The position numbers were made by a program, and so were the translations under genes. DNA of 64,000 nucleotides from Pseudoduganella lurida (GTDB lineage: Bacteria; Pseudomonadota; Gammaproteobacteria; Burkholderiales; Burkholderiaceae_D), in contig NZ_VLLB01000001.1 of assembly GCF_007830455.1 (NCBI RefSeq), positions 1,178,001 to 1,242,000 of the forward strand. Direction: 5' to 3'. Below, one piece after another: positions 35,904 through 44,379 of the stretch. Every line of letters starts with the position of its first letter. Within the stretch, counting starts at the first letter, position 1. The notes under the pieces are model-generated. The model worked only from the letters and a program-made list of their open reading frames with translations. It did not search any database and was not told where the DNA came from.

Positions 35904-36322
35904 TGCCGCCCGCTTCGGCTGCGCGCTTCAGATAGCCGTGCAGTGTCAGCCGAAATCGGGTATGATGTCGTTTGTGCGTTGCAATATGCGGCGCATGATG
36001 GGCGCGCAAGCGACATCGCAGAAGCACCAAAGAGCAATAAAAAATTCCAGGGCCCCGTCCCTATAATCAGCATCGCAAGCCTTCGCGCTTCCCGGTTTCA
36101 TCTGCAGGGCACCTCGTCTCACTCGGTAGCCAGAGCAGTTGCCCTGAATAGCGCTTATTAAAAGCCCCCCGCCCCAGCGTGTCGCATCCAGACACCGTCC
36201 CGGCGCAAAGCTTTTGTGCCGAAATTTCTATTCTTGAAGTCTAGAGTCATTTCGTTTGGTTGGCGTTGCTATGTTGCGTTCCACCGTTGGTGTGGAAACG
36301 CGCAATTTTACGAAAGAAATAC
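35904..36322 (+). other. Gene-free region with a likely long leader of rhlE
   Basis: No gene recognised. A perfect TATAAT at 36062-36067 would give an untranslated leader of roughly 250 nt before rhlE, though no good -35 is seen. Long leaders are known for cold-inducible DEAD-box helicases and RNA chaperones; whether this is one is inference. No tRNA or known RNA family was recognised. Confidence 0.45.
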
Positions 36323-37819
36323 ATGAGTTTTGAAGCAACTGGCCTGAATCCGTCCATCCTGAAAGCCCTGACCGACGCCGGCTACACCGCGCCGACGCCC
36401 GTGCAGGCACAGGCAGTTCCTGCGGCGATCGCCGGCAAGGACCTGCTGGTCTCGTCGCAGACGGGTTCGGGCAAGACGGCCGCCTTCATGCTGCCATCCC
36501 TGCACCGCCTGGCCGAAATGACGCCGGAAGGCGCACCGACCGGCCGCACGCCGAACCAGGAACGCCAGGCCGCCGGTGCGCGCGGCGAGCGTCCCCGTTT
36601 CCAGCCGGCCCGTCCGAAGATGCTGGTGCTGACCCCGACGCGCGAACTGGCGCTGCAGGTCACCACGAACACCGACAAGTACAGCGTCAACCTGCGCCGC
36701 ATCAAGGCCGTCTCCATCCTGGGCGGCATGCCTTACCCGAAGCAGATGCAACTACTGTCGCGCAATCCTGAAATCCTGGTGGCGACGCCGGGCCGCCTGA
36801 TCGATCACATGGAGTCGGGCAAGATCGACTTCTCCGAGCTGCAGATCCTGGTGCTGGACGAAGCGGACCGCATGCTGGACATGGGCTTCATCGACGACAT
36901 CGAGAAGATCGTCGCCGCCACGCCGGCCTCGCGCCAGACGATGCTGTTCTCGGCCACGCTGGAAGGCACGGTCGGCAACATGGCCCGCCGCATCACGAAG
37001 GATCCGATGACGATCCAGATCCTGCAGGCCGCCAACAAGCACGAGAACATCACGCAGCGCGTGCACTTCGTGGACGACCTGTCGCACAAGAACCGCCTGC
37101 TGGACCACCTGCTGCGCGATGAAAGCCTGGACCAGGCCGTCGTCTTCACGGCCACCAAGCGCGATGCCGACACGATCGCCGACCGCCTGAACATCGCCGG
37201 TTTCTCGGCCGCCGCACTGCATGGCGACATGCACCAGGGCGCCCGCAACCGCACGCTGGACAGCATGCGTCGCGGCTCCGTGAAGGTGCTGGTCGCCACC
37301 GACGTGGCCGCCCGCGGCATCGACGTGCCGACCATCACGCACGTGTTCAACTACGACCTGCCGAAGTTCGCCGAAGACTACGTGCACCGCATCGGCCGCA
37401 CCGGCCGTGCCGGCCGCAACGGCCTGGCCATCTCGCTGGTGAACCATGCGGAAAACATGCAGGTGCGCCGCATCGAACGCTTCACCAAGCAGTCGATTCC
37501 GGTGAACGTGATCGAAGGCTTCGAGCCGAAACGCACGGCAGCGCCACGCTCCGCCGCGCGTCCGGGCTGGAAGCCAGGCGAAGGCCGCAAGCCGGGCCAG
37601 CGCAGCTTCACCCCGCGTGACGGCGCCCCGGCACCGCGCGAAGGCGGCGGCTTTGCCCGCGACAGCGGCCACTACCGCAGCGAAGGCACTCCGTTCCGCA
37701 GCGATGCGCGTCCGGAAGGCCAGCGTCGCGAAGGCGGCTTCCGCAAGGAAGGCGCCCCGGCCCGCCGCGATAGCGCCCCGCGTTCGGACGCACCACGCCG
37801 TCCTTGGACCGAGCGTTAA
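36323..37819 (+). CDS. rhlE: DEAD-box ATP-dependent RNA helicase, RhlE-like
   Basis: RNA helicase for ribosome assembly and RNA turnover. About 498 residues: Q motif (FEATGLNP...APTPVQ), Walker A SQTGSGKT, PTRELA, ATPGRLIDHM, DEAD (VLDEADRMLDMGF), SAT (FSATLEGT), and the C-terminal RecA lobe with FTATKRDAD and HRIGRTGRAGRNG. After about residue 415 the tail is rich in Arg, Gly, Pro and Ala, as in RNA-binding extensions. ATG at 36323 is where similarity begins; an upstream frame start at 36260 lies in the leader. Followed by a strong terminator. Confidence 0.93.
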   Translation: MSFEATGLNPSILKALTDAGYTAPTPVQAQAVPAAIAGKDLLVSSQTGSGKTAAFMLPSLHRLAEMTPEGAPTGRTPNQERQAAGARGERPRFQPARPKMLVLTPTRELALQVTTNTDKYSVNLRRIKAVSILGGMPYPKQMQLLSRNPEILVATPGRLIDHMESGKIDFSELQILVLDEADRMLDMGFIDDIEKIVAATPASRQTMLFSATLEGTVGNMARRITKDPMTIQILQAANKHENITQRVHFVDDLSHKNRLLDHLLRDESLDQAVVFTATKRDADTIADRLNIAGFSAAALHGDMHQGARNRTLDSMRRGSVKVLVATDVAARGIDVPTITHVFNYDLPKFAEDYVHRIGRTGRAGRNGLAISLVNHAENMQVRRIERFTKQSIPVNVIEGFEPKRTAAPRSAARPGWKPGEGRKPGQRSFTPRDGAPAPREGGGFARDSGHYRSEGTPFRSDARPEGQRREGGFRKEGAPARRDSAPRSDAPRRPWTER

Positions 37820-37843
37820 TCGCGCCCAGTCCAACGTGACATG

Positions 37844-37876
37844 AAAGCCGCCGGTTCGCCCGGCGGCTTTTTTTTT
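37844..37876 (+). terminator. Rho-independent terminator after rhlE
   Basis: Perfect 8-bp GCCGCCGG/CCGGCGGC stem, TTCGC loop, extended by AAA/TTT pairs and a run of nine T. 25 bp after the rhlE stop. Confidence 0.93.
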
Positions 37877-37897
37877 GCCTGCGCTACTGCCCAGCTC

Positions 37898-37926
37898 GTG
37901 TCACCTGGGGTCAGGCCCTGTGACAC
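37898..37926. repeat. REP-like palindrome, diverged copy
   Basis: GTGTCA (37898-37903), core GGGGTCAGGCCC (37907-37918), TGACAC (37921-37926). Same design as the copies near 34.8 kb, with one core mismatch. Confidence 0.75.
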
Positions 37927-38103
37927 GGCTTCAGCAGGATAAACGGTCCAGACTCCCTGCTGCAAAGCGGGGCTAGCCACAGGCAGTCAAAGGCAAGCTG
38001 GTGTGGATGAGCTCATCGACACGAACTCATCAGCAAGCGGCGGCGGCATGCCTCTGTACGCTGCCGTACAGAGTTGCAGGAGGACAGTGGGCACACTGGA
38101 CCC

Positions 38104-39054
38104 ATGAAAAAACTCATCCTTTCCCTGCTGATCGCCGCGCCGCTGGCGCAGGCCCAAACCACCCCGCCCGCGCCAGCCGCTGCGCCGCAGGCGCCACAAA
38201 CGCCACAAGTCGCGCCGCAAGACTCGCCGGAACTGCGCGCCCAGGTCCTGCTCGACCGCGCCCACTTCTCGCCCGGCGAGATCGACGGCGAATACGGCAG
38301 CAATATGCGCCAGGCACTGGCCGGCTTCCAGAAGTCGCGCGGGCTGCCCGTCACGGGCAAGCTGGACGATGCCACGCTGGCCGCGCTGGACGACCGCCAG
38401 CCGATCGTCGGCAACTACACCCTCACGGAAGCGGACGTCAACGGTCCCTACGTCGCCGTACCGGAATCGATGGCCGAGAAGGCCAAGTTGTCCGCGCTCG
38501 GCTACGCCAATATCTTCGAAGCCCTGGGCGAGCGCTACCACGCCAGCCCCGCCCTGCTGAAGGCGCTCAACCCCGGCAAGACCTTCCGCGCCGGCGAGCA
38601 GATCATCGTGCCGAACACGGGCGCCGCCGCGGCGCTGCCGGCCGCGAAACGCCTGGTCGTCGACAAATCCGACCGCGTGCTGCTGCTGCTCGACGCGGAC
38701 GACAAGGTGATCGCCCAGTTCCCGGCCAGCACGGGCAGCGAGCACGATCCGCTGCCGATCGGCCAGTGGAAGGTCAATGGCGTGGGCCGCAATCCGGACT
38801 ACAGCTACAACCCGAAACTGTTCTGGGATGCCAAGCCGGGTGAAGGCAAGGCCATCATCAAGCCGGGCCCGAACAATCCGGTGGGTGTCGTCTGGATCGA
38901 CCTGTCGAAGGAGCACTATGGCATCCATGGCACGCCGGAGCCGCGCATGATCGGCAAGACGGAGTCGCATGGCTGCATCCGCCTGACGAACTGGGATGCG
39001 GCGCTCGTGGCCACGGCCGTGTCGCCGGGCTTTGCCGTCACACTGCAGGAATAA
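38104..39054 (+). CDS. L,D-transpeptidase (YkuD family) with peptidoglycan-binding domain
   Basis: Periplasmic enzyme making 3-3 crosslinks or attaching proteins to peptidoglycan. 316 residues: signal MKKLILSLLIAAPLAQAQ, Pro/Gln-rich linker, PG_binding_1 domain (LLDRAHFSPGEIDGEYGSNM; FQKSRGLPVTG), a LysM-like stretch (LGERYHASPALLKALNPGK), then YkuD with HGTPEPRMIGKTESHGCIRL containing the catalytic His and Cys. Motif intact. Followed 21 bp later by an M23 peptidase gene, so a cell-wall remodelling pair. Confidence 0.92.
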   Translation: MKKLILSLLIAAPLAQAQTTPPAPAAAPQAPQTPQVAPQDSPELRAQVLLDRAHFSPGEIDGEYGSNMRQALAGFQKSRGLPVTGKLDDATLAALDDRQPIVGNYTLTEADVNGPYVAVPESMAEKAKLSALGYANIFEALGERYHASPALLKALNPGKTFRAGEQIIVPNTGAAAALPAAKRLVVDKSDRVLLLLDADDKVIAQFPASTGSEHDPLPIGQWKVNGVGRNPDYSYNPKLFWDAKPGEGKAIIKPGPNNPVGVVWIDLSKEHYGIHGTPEPRMIGKTESHGCIRLTNWDAALVATAVSPGFAVTLQE

Positions 39055-39075
39055 TTCTATAAAAGGGAGGCGCAG

Positions 39076-39780
39076 ATGAAATGGTTCGTGACTTTGCTGC
39101 TGGGCGCAGCGCTGGGCGTGGTGGCCGCGGTCTTGTGGCTGGGACGGGGCGTTCCCGAGGCGGGCACGGCGGCACCAGGTCCGGCCGTCACGCCAGCGCC
39201 GGCCGCCGCGCCCCCTGCCGCAGCACCGGCCCCGGCGCCTGCCGCGGGCGTACCGCTGCCGTCGAGTGAACTGCCCGAAGTGGTGCCGCCCGCCCCGGTC
39301 TCCCCGGCCACCACCAGCGTGGACATCGATGTGAAACCGGCGATCGGCCCGCTGCTGCTGCCGGTGGCCGGCGTCAGCGCGAAGGAACTGACGAACACGT
39401 TCGAGCAGCCTCGCGGCACCGAGCGCCGCCATGAAGCGCTGGACATTCCCGCGCCGAAGGGTACGCCGGTCTACGCGACGGCCGATGGCAAGATCGTCAA
39501 GCTGTTCAACAGCAAGCCGGGCGGCATCACCATCTACCAGTTCGATCCATCGGAAAAATACGCGTACTACTACGCCCACCTGGATGGTTACGCGCCGGAC
39601 CTGAAGGAAGGCCAGCAGGTGCGCCGCGGCCAGATGATCGGCTACGTGGGCGTGACGGGCAATTCGGATCCGAACGTGCCCCACCTGCACTTCGCGATCT
39701 TCGAGCTGAACGCGGACAAGAAATGGTGGGAAGGCACGCCCGTCAACCCGTACCCGTACCTGACGGGCCAGACGAAGTAG
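39076..39780 (+). CDS. M23-family metallopeptidase, membrane-anchored
   Basis: Zinc peptidase or LytM-domain regulator of amidases. 234 residues: one N-terminal membrane helix (FVTLLLGAALGVVAAVLWLG), a Pro/Ala-rich linker of ~60 residues, then the M23 domain. Zinc-site motifs are RRHEALDIPAP (HxxxD) and the C-terminal PHLHFAI (HxH), so the catalytic set looks complete. Start has GGGAGG upstream. 21 bp after the L,D-transpeptidase gene and probably co-transcribed with it. Confidence 0.9.
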   Translation: MKWFVTLLLGAALGVVAAVLWLGRGVPEAGTAAPGPAVTPAPAAAPPAAAPAPAPAAGVPLPSSELPEVVPPAPVSPATTSVDIDVKPAIGPLLLPVAGVSAKELTNTFEQPRGTERRHEALDIPAPKGTPVYATADGKIVKLFNSKPGGITIYQFDPSEKYAYYYAHLDGYAPDLKEGQQVRRGQMIGYVGVTGNSDPNVPHLHFAIFELNADKKWWEGTPVNPYPYLTGQTK

Positions 39781-39786
39781 ACCGGC

Positions 39787-40335
39787 TTACCAGAAGCGCT
39801 TGCGGCCCGTGTCCATGTGGACGAACTGGGAATCCTGGTAGTAGCCCACGCCACCGCCGCCCAGCCCCATGGCGGCCTTGTGCACCTGCTTCAGGTCGAC
39901 GCCGGGAATGCGCAGGTCGATCGCCTTGGCTTCCATGTGCAGGCTGTGCTTGGCAACGCCGCCACTGGCGGCAGCCAGCTTGGCATTGGTTTCCGGCGAG
40001 CGGTAACCGGAAATGATGTGCACGACCTTGCCGCTGCCGAAACGCGAGGCAACCTGGTCGACCAGCAGCAGCAGCTGCGGATCGATGGCGGCAATCGTGT
40101 TGCTGCGGTGATCGCGCAGCACCTTGTTGATCTCGGCCAGGCCTTCGGGAATGAAGGCGCCCTCGGCCCAGAAGGCGGTTTTCACGGATTCACCCGTGTG
40201 CGTGTTCTGGAAACGCAGGATGCGCTCCCCGGGCGCGGCGGTAACTTGCACAGCGGCGGCACGGGCAAATGCCGGCACGCTGAGCACTGATGCAACGGCC
40301 ACGGACTTTTTGAGGAAGGATCGGCGATTGTTCAT
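39787..40335 (-). CDS. DUF882/YcbK-family (M15-like) protein, Tat-exported
   Basis: 182 residues. Twin-Arg signal MNNRRSFLKKSVAVASVLSV ending near FARA. The DUF882 domain resembles M15 D,D-carboxypeptidases: metal-site motif SGYRSPETN, KHSLHMEAKAIDLRI (SxHxxGxAxD type) and FVHMDTG. Predicted periplasmic peptidase of the YcbK type. Start at 40335 fits the signal; an ATG 54 bp upstream does not. Convergent with the M23 gene, 6 bp apart, completing a three-gene cell-wall group. Confidence 0.88.
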   Translation of the reverse strand: MNNRRSFLKKSVAVASVLSVPAFARAAAVQVTAAPGERILRFQNTHTGESVKTAFWAEGAFIPEGLAEINKVLRDHRSNTIAAIDPQLLLLVDQVASRFGSGKVVHIISGYRSPETNAKLAAASGGVAKHSLHMEAKAIDLRIPGVDLKQVHKAAMGLGGGGVGYYQDSQFVHMDTGRKRFW

Positions 40336-40443
40336 CCTTGAATGATACGCCTGTTCCGGTAACCGTGCAGCGATGCCCTCAAAAACCACTTGTCAAAACG
40401 TCATACCTGTGGTGGATAAGCCGAACGGCACCACCGCTGTCAT

Positions 40444-40543
40444 GTCCCGGTGCCTGTGTCCCGGTGCCTGGCACCGAGACACGAGCTCAACAATGTCCTG
40501 GTGCCTGGCACCGAGACATGTCCTGGTGCCTGGCACCGAGACA
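40444..40543. repeat. Repeat cluster with palindrome GGTGCCTGGCACC
   Basis: Three perfect copies of GGTGCCTGGCACC at 40463-40475, 40500-40512 and 40525-40537 plus a partial one at 40449. Each is flanked by TGTCC on the left and GAGACA on the right, and ACACGAGCTCAACA recurs after copies 1 and 3. A family distinct from the GGGGTCAGACCCC repeats. Fills the gap between the DUF882 gene and the LysR gene. Confidence 0.88.
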
Positions 40544-40606
40544 CGAGCTCAACAGTTCACCTGCCGCCCGCTACAATGCGCGTTCGATCGCAACCTCGGA
40601 ACGGGC

Positions 40607-41563
40607 ATGGAAACCAAGTGGCTGGAAGACTTCATCTCCCTGGTGGAGACCAACAACTTCAGCCGCTCCGCGCAGCTGCGCCACGTGACGCAGCCGGCGT
40701 TCTCGCGCCGCATCCAGTCGCTGGAGAACTGGCTCGGCACGGACCTGATCGACCGCACCACCTTCCCCACCCGCCTGACGCCGGCCGGCCACGTGTTCTA
40801 CGAGCAGGCGCTGGAGATGCTCGGCCAGATCAACGGCGTGCGCGAACTGCTGCGCCACAAGCGCGTCGCCACGCTCACCACCATCGATCTGGCCGTACCC
40901 CACACGCTGTCCCTGACCTTCGTGCCGAAATGGCTCACGGCGCTGGAGGACGGCTTCGGCCCGCTCCACAGCCGCCTGATGGCGCTGAACGTGCACGACG
41001 CCGTGCTGCAGCTCGTCGAGGGCGGCTGCGACCTGCTGCTGTGCTACCACCATCCGCGCCAGCCCGTGCAGCTGGACACGGCACGCTACGACATGCTGGT
41101 GCTTGGCCGCGAAGCGCTGCGCGCCTATGCCCGCTGCGACAAGGCCAGGCAGCCCGCGTTCAGCCTGCCCGGCCGCAAGAGCGCCCCGCTGCCGTTCCTG
41201 TCGTACACCACGAACGCCTACCTGGGCCGCATGGTCGACCTGATCCTGGCCGATGCGAAGCCCGCGCTGCACCTCGACAAACGCTATGAAACCGACATGG
41301 CCGAAGGCCTCAAGATGATGGCGCTGGAAGGCCGCGGCATCGCCTTCCTGCCCGAATCGGCGGTGACACGCGAGGTCAAGCAAAAGCAGCTCGCGCGCGC
41401 CGATGCGGATGGCAGCTGGGAGATCGAGATGGAGATCCGCCTGTACCGCGAGCGGCCCTCCGCCACGCGACCCGGCAAGGCGCTGGTGGCGGAGCTGTGG
41501 GATTACCTCGAGGCCGAGCAGCCGTCCGGCGCCAGGCGCAGTACCCGTTCCTCGGAGCGCTGA
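40607..41563 (+). CDS. LysR-family transcriptional regulator
   Basis: 318 residues. Winged helix-turn-helix METKWLEDFISLVETNNFSR with ALRHVTQPAFSRRIQSLENW-type recognition helix, and a LysR effector-binding domain to the C terminus. ATG 40607; an upstream frame through the repeat cluster is spurious. It lies 137 bp upstream of gdhA on the same strand, so it may control nitrogen assimilation genes, but LysR proteins usually act divergently, so this is weak. Ligand unknown. Confidence 0.88.
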   Translation: METKWLEDFISLVETNNFSRSAQLRHVTQPAFSRRIQSLENWLGTDLIDRTTFPTRLTPAGHVFYEQALEMLGQINGVRELLRHKRVATLTTIDLAVPHTLSLTFVPKWLTALEDGFGPLHSRLMALNVHDAVLQLVEGGCDLLLCYHHPRQPVQLDTARYDMLVLGREALRAYARCDKARQPAFSLPGRKSAPLPFLSYTTNAYLGRMVDLILADAKPALHLDKRYETDMAEGLKMMALEGRGIAFLPESAVTREVKQKQLARADADGSWEIEMEIRLYRERPSATRPGKALVAELWDYLEAEQPSGARRSTRSSER

Positions 41564-41700
41564 CCGGCGAAAAATCCGCACTATGCATTTTTTGCATAAC
41601 CGGATGCGCAAGCGGCATTGGCCTGCCGGGAAGGCGTCATCCTATGATGCGCTCGCTGCGGTAATCCACCGCCCACCCCATGCGAGACAGGATCCATACC

Positions 41701-43032
41701 ATGACCAAGACCGTACCGGCCGACGTGCAAAACAACGTCGCCAACCACCTGAACAGCCACGCCCTGCCGTCCTACCTGGACGCCAATAACCTCGGTCCAT
41801 GGGGCCAGTACCTGCAGCAGATCGAGCGCGTGACGCCGCACCTGGGCAACCTGTCGCGCTGGGTGGAGACGCTCAAGCGTCCCAAGCGCATCCTCACCGT
41901 CGACGTGCCGATCGAGCGCGACGACGGCAGCATCGCCCACTTCGAGGGCTACCGCGTGCAGCACAATATGTCGCGCGGCCCGGGCAAGGGCGGCGTGCGC
42001 TTCCACCAGGACGTGACGCTGTCGGAAGTGATGGCCCTGTCGGCCTGGATGACGGTGAAGAACGCGGCGGTCAACGTGCCGTACGGCGGTGCCAAGGGCG
42101 GCATCCGCGTCGATCCGAAGACGCTGTCGCGCGGCGAACTGCAGCGCCTGACGCGCCGCTACACCAGCGAGATCAGCATGATCATCGGCCCGACCAAGGA
42201 CATCCCGGCGCCGGACGTAAACACCAACGAACAGGTGATGGCGTGGATGATGGATTCCTACTCGATGATCGAGGGGAACCTGTCGACGGGCGTGGTGACG
42301 GGCAAGCCGATCTCGCTGGGCGGCTCGCTGGGCCGCCGCGAAGCCACCGGCCGCGGCGTGTTCGTGGTGGGCCGTGAAGCCGCTGCCAAGCGCGGCGTCG
42401 AGATCAAGGGTGCCCGCGTGGCCGTGCAGGGCTTCGGCAATGTGGGCGGCGTGGCCGCCACCATGTTCAACGGCGCGGGCGCGAAGATCGTGGCCGTGCA
42501 GGACCACACGGGCACCGTCGTCAACGAGGGCGGGCTGGACGTGGCGCGGCTGCATGAGCACGTGGCCGAGACGGGCGGCGTGGGCGGCTTCGCCGGCGCC
42601 GAGGCCTGCCTCGACCGCGAGGCATTCTGGGGCATCGAATCGGACATCCTGATCCCCGCCGCGCTGGAGCAGCAGATCACCGAAGAGAACGCACCGCGCA
42701 TCCGCACGAAGATCATGCTGGAAGGCGCCAATGGCCCGACCACGCCCGAGGCGGACGACATCCTGGCCGCCAACAACGTGCTGGTGGTGCCGGACGTGCT
42801 GGCCAACGCCGGTGGCGTGACCGTCTCCTATTTCGAGTGGGTACAGGACTTCTCCAGCTTCTTCTGGACGGAAGACGAGATCAACGCCCGCCTCACCCGC
42901 ATCATGCAGGAAGCGTTCAGCGCCGTATGGGACGTGGCCCAGCAGAAGAACGTGTCGCTGCGCACCGCCACCTTCATCCTGGCCTGCACCCGCGTGCTGC
43001 AGGCCCGCGAGGTACGCGGCCTCTACCCTTAA
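41701..43032 (+). CDS. gdhA: Glutamate dehydrogenase (Glu/Leu/Phe/Val dehydrogenase family)
   Basis: Interconverts glutamate and 2-oxoglutarate plus ammonia. 443 residues. Substrate domain [20 protein letters not shown] with catalytic Lys in [15 protein letters not shown], and Rossmann domain with [10 protein letters not shown]. The length and the KGGVRFH motif fit the hexameric NAD-type class; coenzyme preference is not certain from sequence alone. ATG 41701; AGGA about 9 nt upstream. Follows the LysR gene. Confidence 0.93.
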   Translation: MTKTVPADVQNNVANHLNSHALPSYLDANNLGPWGQYLQQIERVTPHLGNLSRWVETLKRPKRILTVDVPIERDDGSIAHFEGYRVQHNMSRGPGKGGVRFHQDVTLSEVMALSAWMTVKNAAVNVPYGGAKGGIRVDPKTLSRGELQRLTRRYTSEISMIIGPTKDIPAPDVNTNEQVMAWMMDSYSMIEGNLSTGVVTGKPISLGGSLGRREATGRGVFVVGREAAAKRGVEIKGARVAVQGFGNVGGVAATMFNGAGAKIVAVQDHTGTVVNEGGLDVARLHEHVAETGGVGGFAGAEACLDREAFWGIESDILIPAALEQQITEENAPRIRTKIMLEGANGPTTPEADDILAANNVLVVPDVLANAGGVTVSYFEWVQDFSSFFWTEDEINARLTRIMQEAFSAVWDVAQQKNVSLRTATFILACTRVLQAREVRGLYP

Positions 43033-43208
43033 AGCAGGCAGGTCCTCGGGAGACGGCGGCGCACGATGCGACCGCTGCGGAGGAGACACCGGCGCAGCGG
43101 CAACGCTGCGCTTTTTGCGTTAATGGGGACTATGTATGGTGGACCACAGACGGCTTTCGTTCTGCATCCGACAATAAACCTTTATTGTCCAGTTCAAAAG
43201 GAAATGCC

Positions 43209-44297
43209 ATGCTGCCTCCGATTAAGTACGACCCACGTTACGAAGTGCTGGAAGAGAACGAAGGCGATACCGAGAAGGAGCTGCTGGAAACGCTGCGCTC
43301 GATCCAGGACACGACCTTCAAGGACAGCGGCCAGCCGCTGCGCAGCGTGCACGCCAAGAGCCACGGCCTGCTGCGCGGCGAACTGAAGGTGCTGGACAAC
43401 CTGCCGCACCAGCTGGCGCAGGGCCTGTTCGCAAAAGAAGGCACCTACCCCGTGCTGATCCGCCTGTCCACTTCGCCCGGCGACGTGCTGGAGGATGCCG
43501 TCTCCACGCCGCGCGGCATGGCCGTCAAGGTGCTGGGCGTGGAAGGTGCCCGCCTGTCCGGCAGCGAAGGCGACACCACGCAGGACTTCGTCACCGTCAA
43601 CGGCAAGGCCTTCATGAACCCGGGACCGAAGAGCTTCCTGGGCGGCCTGAAACTGCTGGCCGGCACCACCGACAAGGCGCCGTCGCTGAAGAAGCTGCTG
43701 TCCGCCGCGCTGCGCGGTGCCGAGAAGGCACTGGAAGCCGTGGGCACGGAAAGCGCGCAGATCAAGGGCATGGGCGGCGAACCGGCCAAGCACCCGCTGG
43801 GCGAAAGCTTCTTCAGCCAGACGCCGATCCTGTTCGGCGACTACATGGCCAAGGTGTCGATCGCGCCCGTCTCCGTCGGCCTGGCCGGACTGAAGGGCGA
43901 ACCCGTCGACCTGAACGACCCGAACGTGCTGCGCCACGTGGTGCAGCAGCACTTCGCGCAGCAGGGCGGCGAGTGGGAACTGCGCGTGCAGCTGAACACG
44001 AACATCGAGGAGATGCCGATCGAGGACGCGTCCGCCGAATGGCCGGAGAACGTCTCCCCGTACATTCCGGTGGCGCGCATCACGGCCCCGCCGCAGGCCG
44101 GCTGGAGCGAGGCGCTGTCGCTGGCCATCGACGAGAAGACCAGCTTCTCGCCATGGCACGGCCTGGCCGCGCACCGTCCGCTGGGCGCGCTGAACCGCGT
44201 GCGCAAGGCCGCGTATGCCATGTCGTCGGGACTGCGTGCCCAGCATGGCGGCACGCCGATCGTCGAACCGAAGACGCTGGACGGCATCCCGTTCTGA
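43209..44297 (+). CDS. Catalase-family haem protein
   Basis: About 362 residues, shorter than classical catalases (~480+). Recognised by the catalase-core pattern: RSVHAKSHGLLRGELKVL with the distal His, YPVLIRLSTSPGD, DAVSTPRGMAVKVLGVEG and DFVTVNGKAFM. The C terminus LNRVRKAAYAMSSGLR carries a Tyr fitting the haem-ligand position. Small catalase-like proteins include peroxidases and lyases, so the reaction is uncertain. Start at 43209 has AAGGAAA 7 nt upstream. No KatG or OxyR is nearby. Confidence 0.83.
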   Translation: MLPPIKYDPRYEVLEENEGDTEKELLETLRSIQDTTFKDSGQPLRSVHAKSHGLLRGELKVLDNLPHQLAQGLFAKEGTYPVLIRLSTSPGDVLEDAVSTPRGMAVKVLGVEGARLSGSEGDTTQDFVTVNGKAFMNPGPKSFLGGLKLLAGTTDKAPSLKKLLSAALRGAEKALEAVGTESAQIKGMGGEPAKHPLGESFFSQTPILFGDYMAKVSIAPVSVGLAGLKGEPVDLNDPNVLRHVVQQHFAQQGGEWELRVQLNTNIEEMPIEDASAEWPENVSPYIPVARITAPPQAGWSEALSLAIDEKTSFSPWHGLAAHRPLGALNRVRKAAYAMSSGLRAQHGGTPIVEPKTLDGIPF

Positions 44298-44379
44298 AGC
44301 TGACGGGCTAGCCTCTTTGCTATCATGCGCGCCTTGGCCGGCGCGCGCCGGCCTTCCCAACGAAGATCGGAGATACCGA

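Noticed and set aside
40373-40606. Extended N terminus of the LysR protein
   Set aside because: It crosses the palindrome cluster; the helix-turn-helix begins at ATG 40607.
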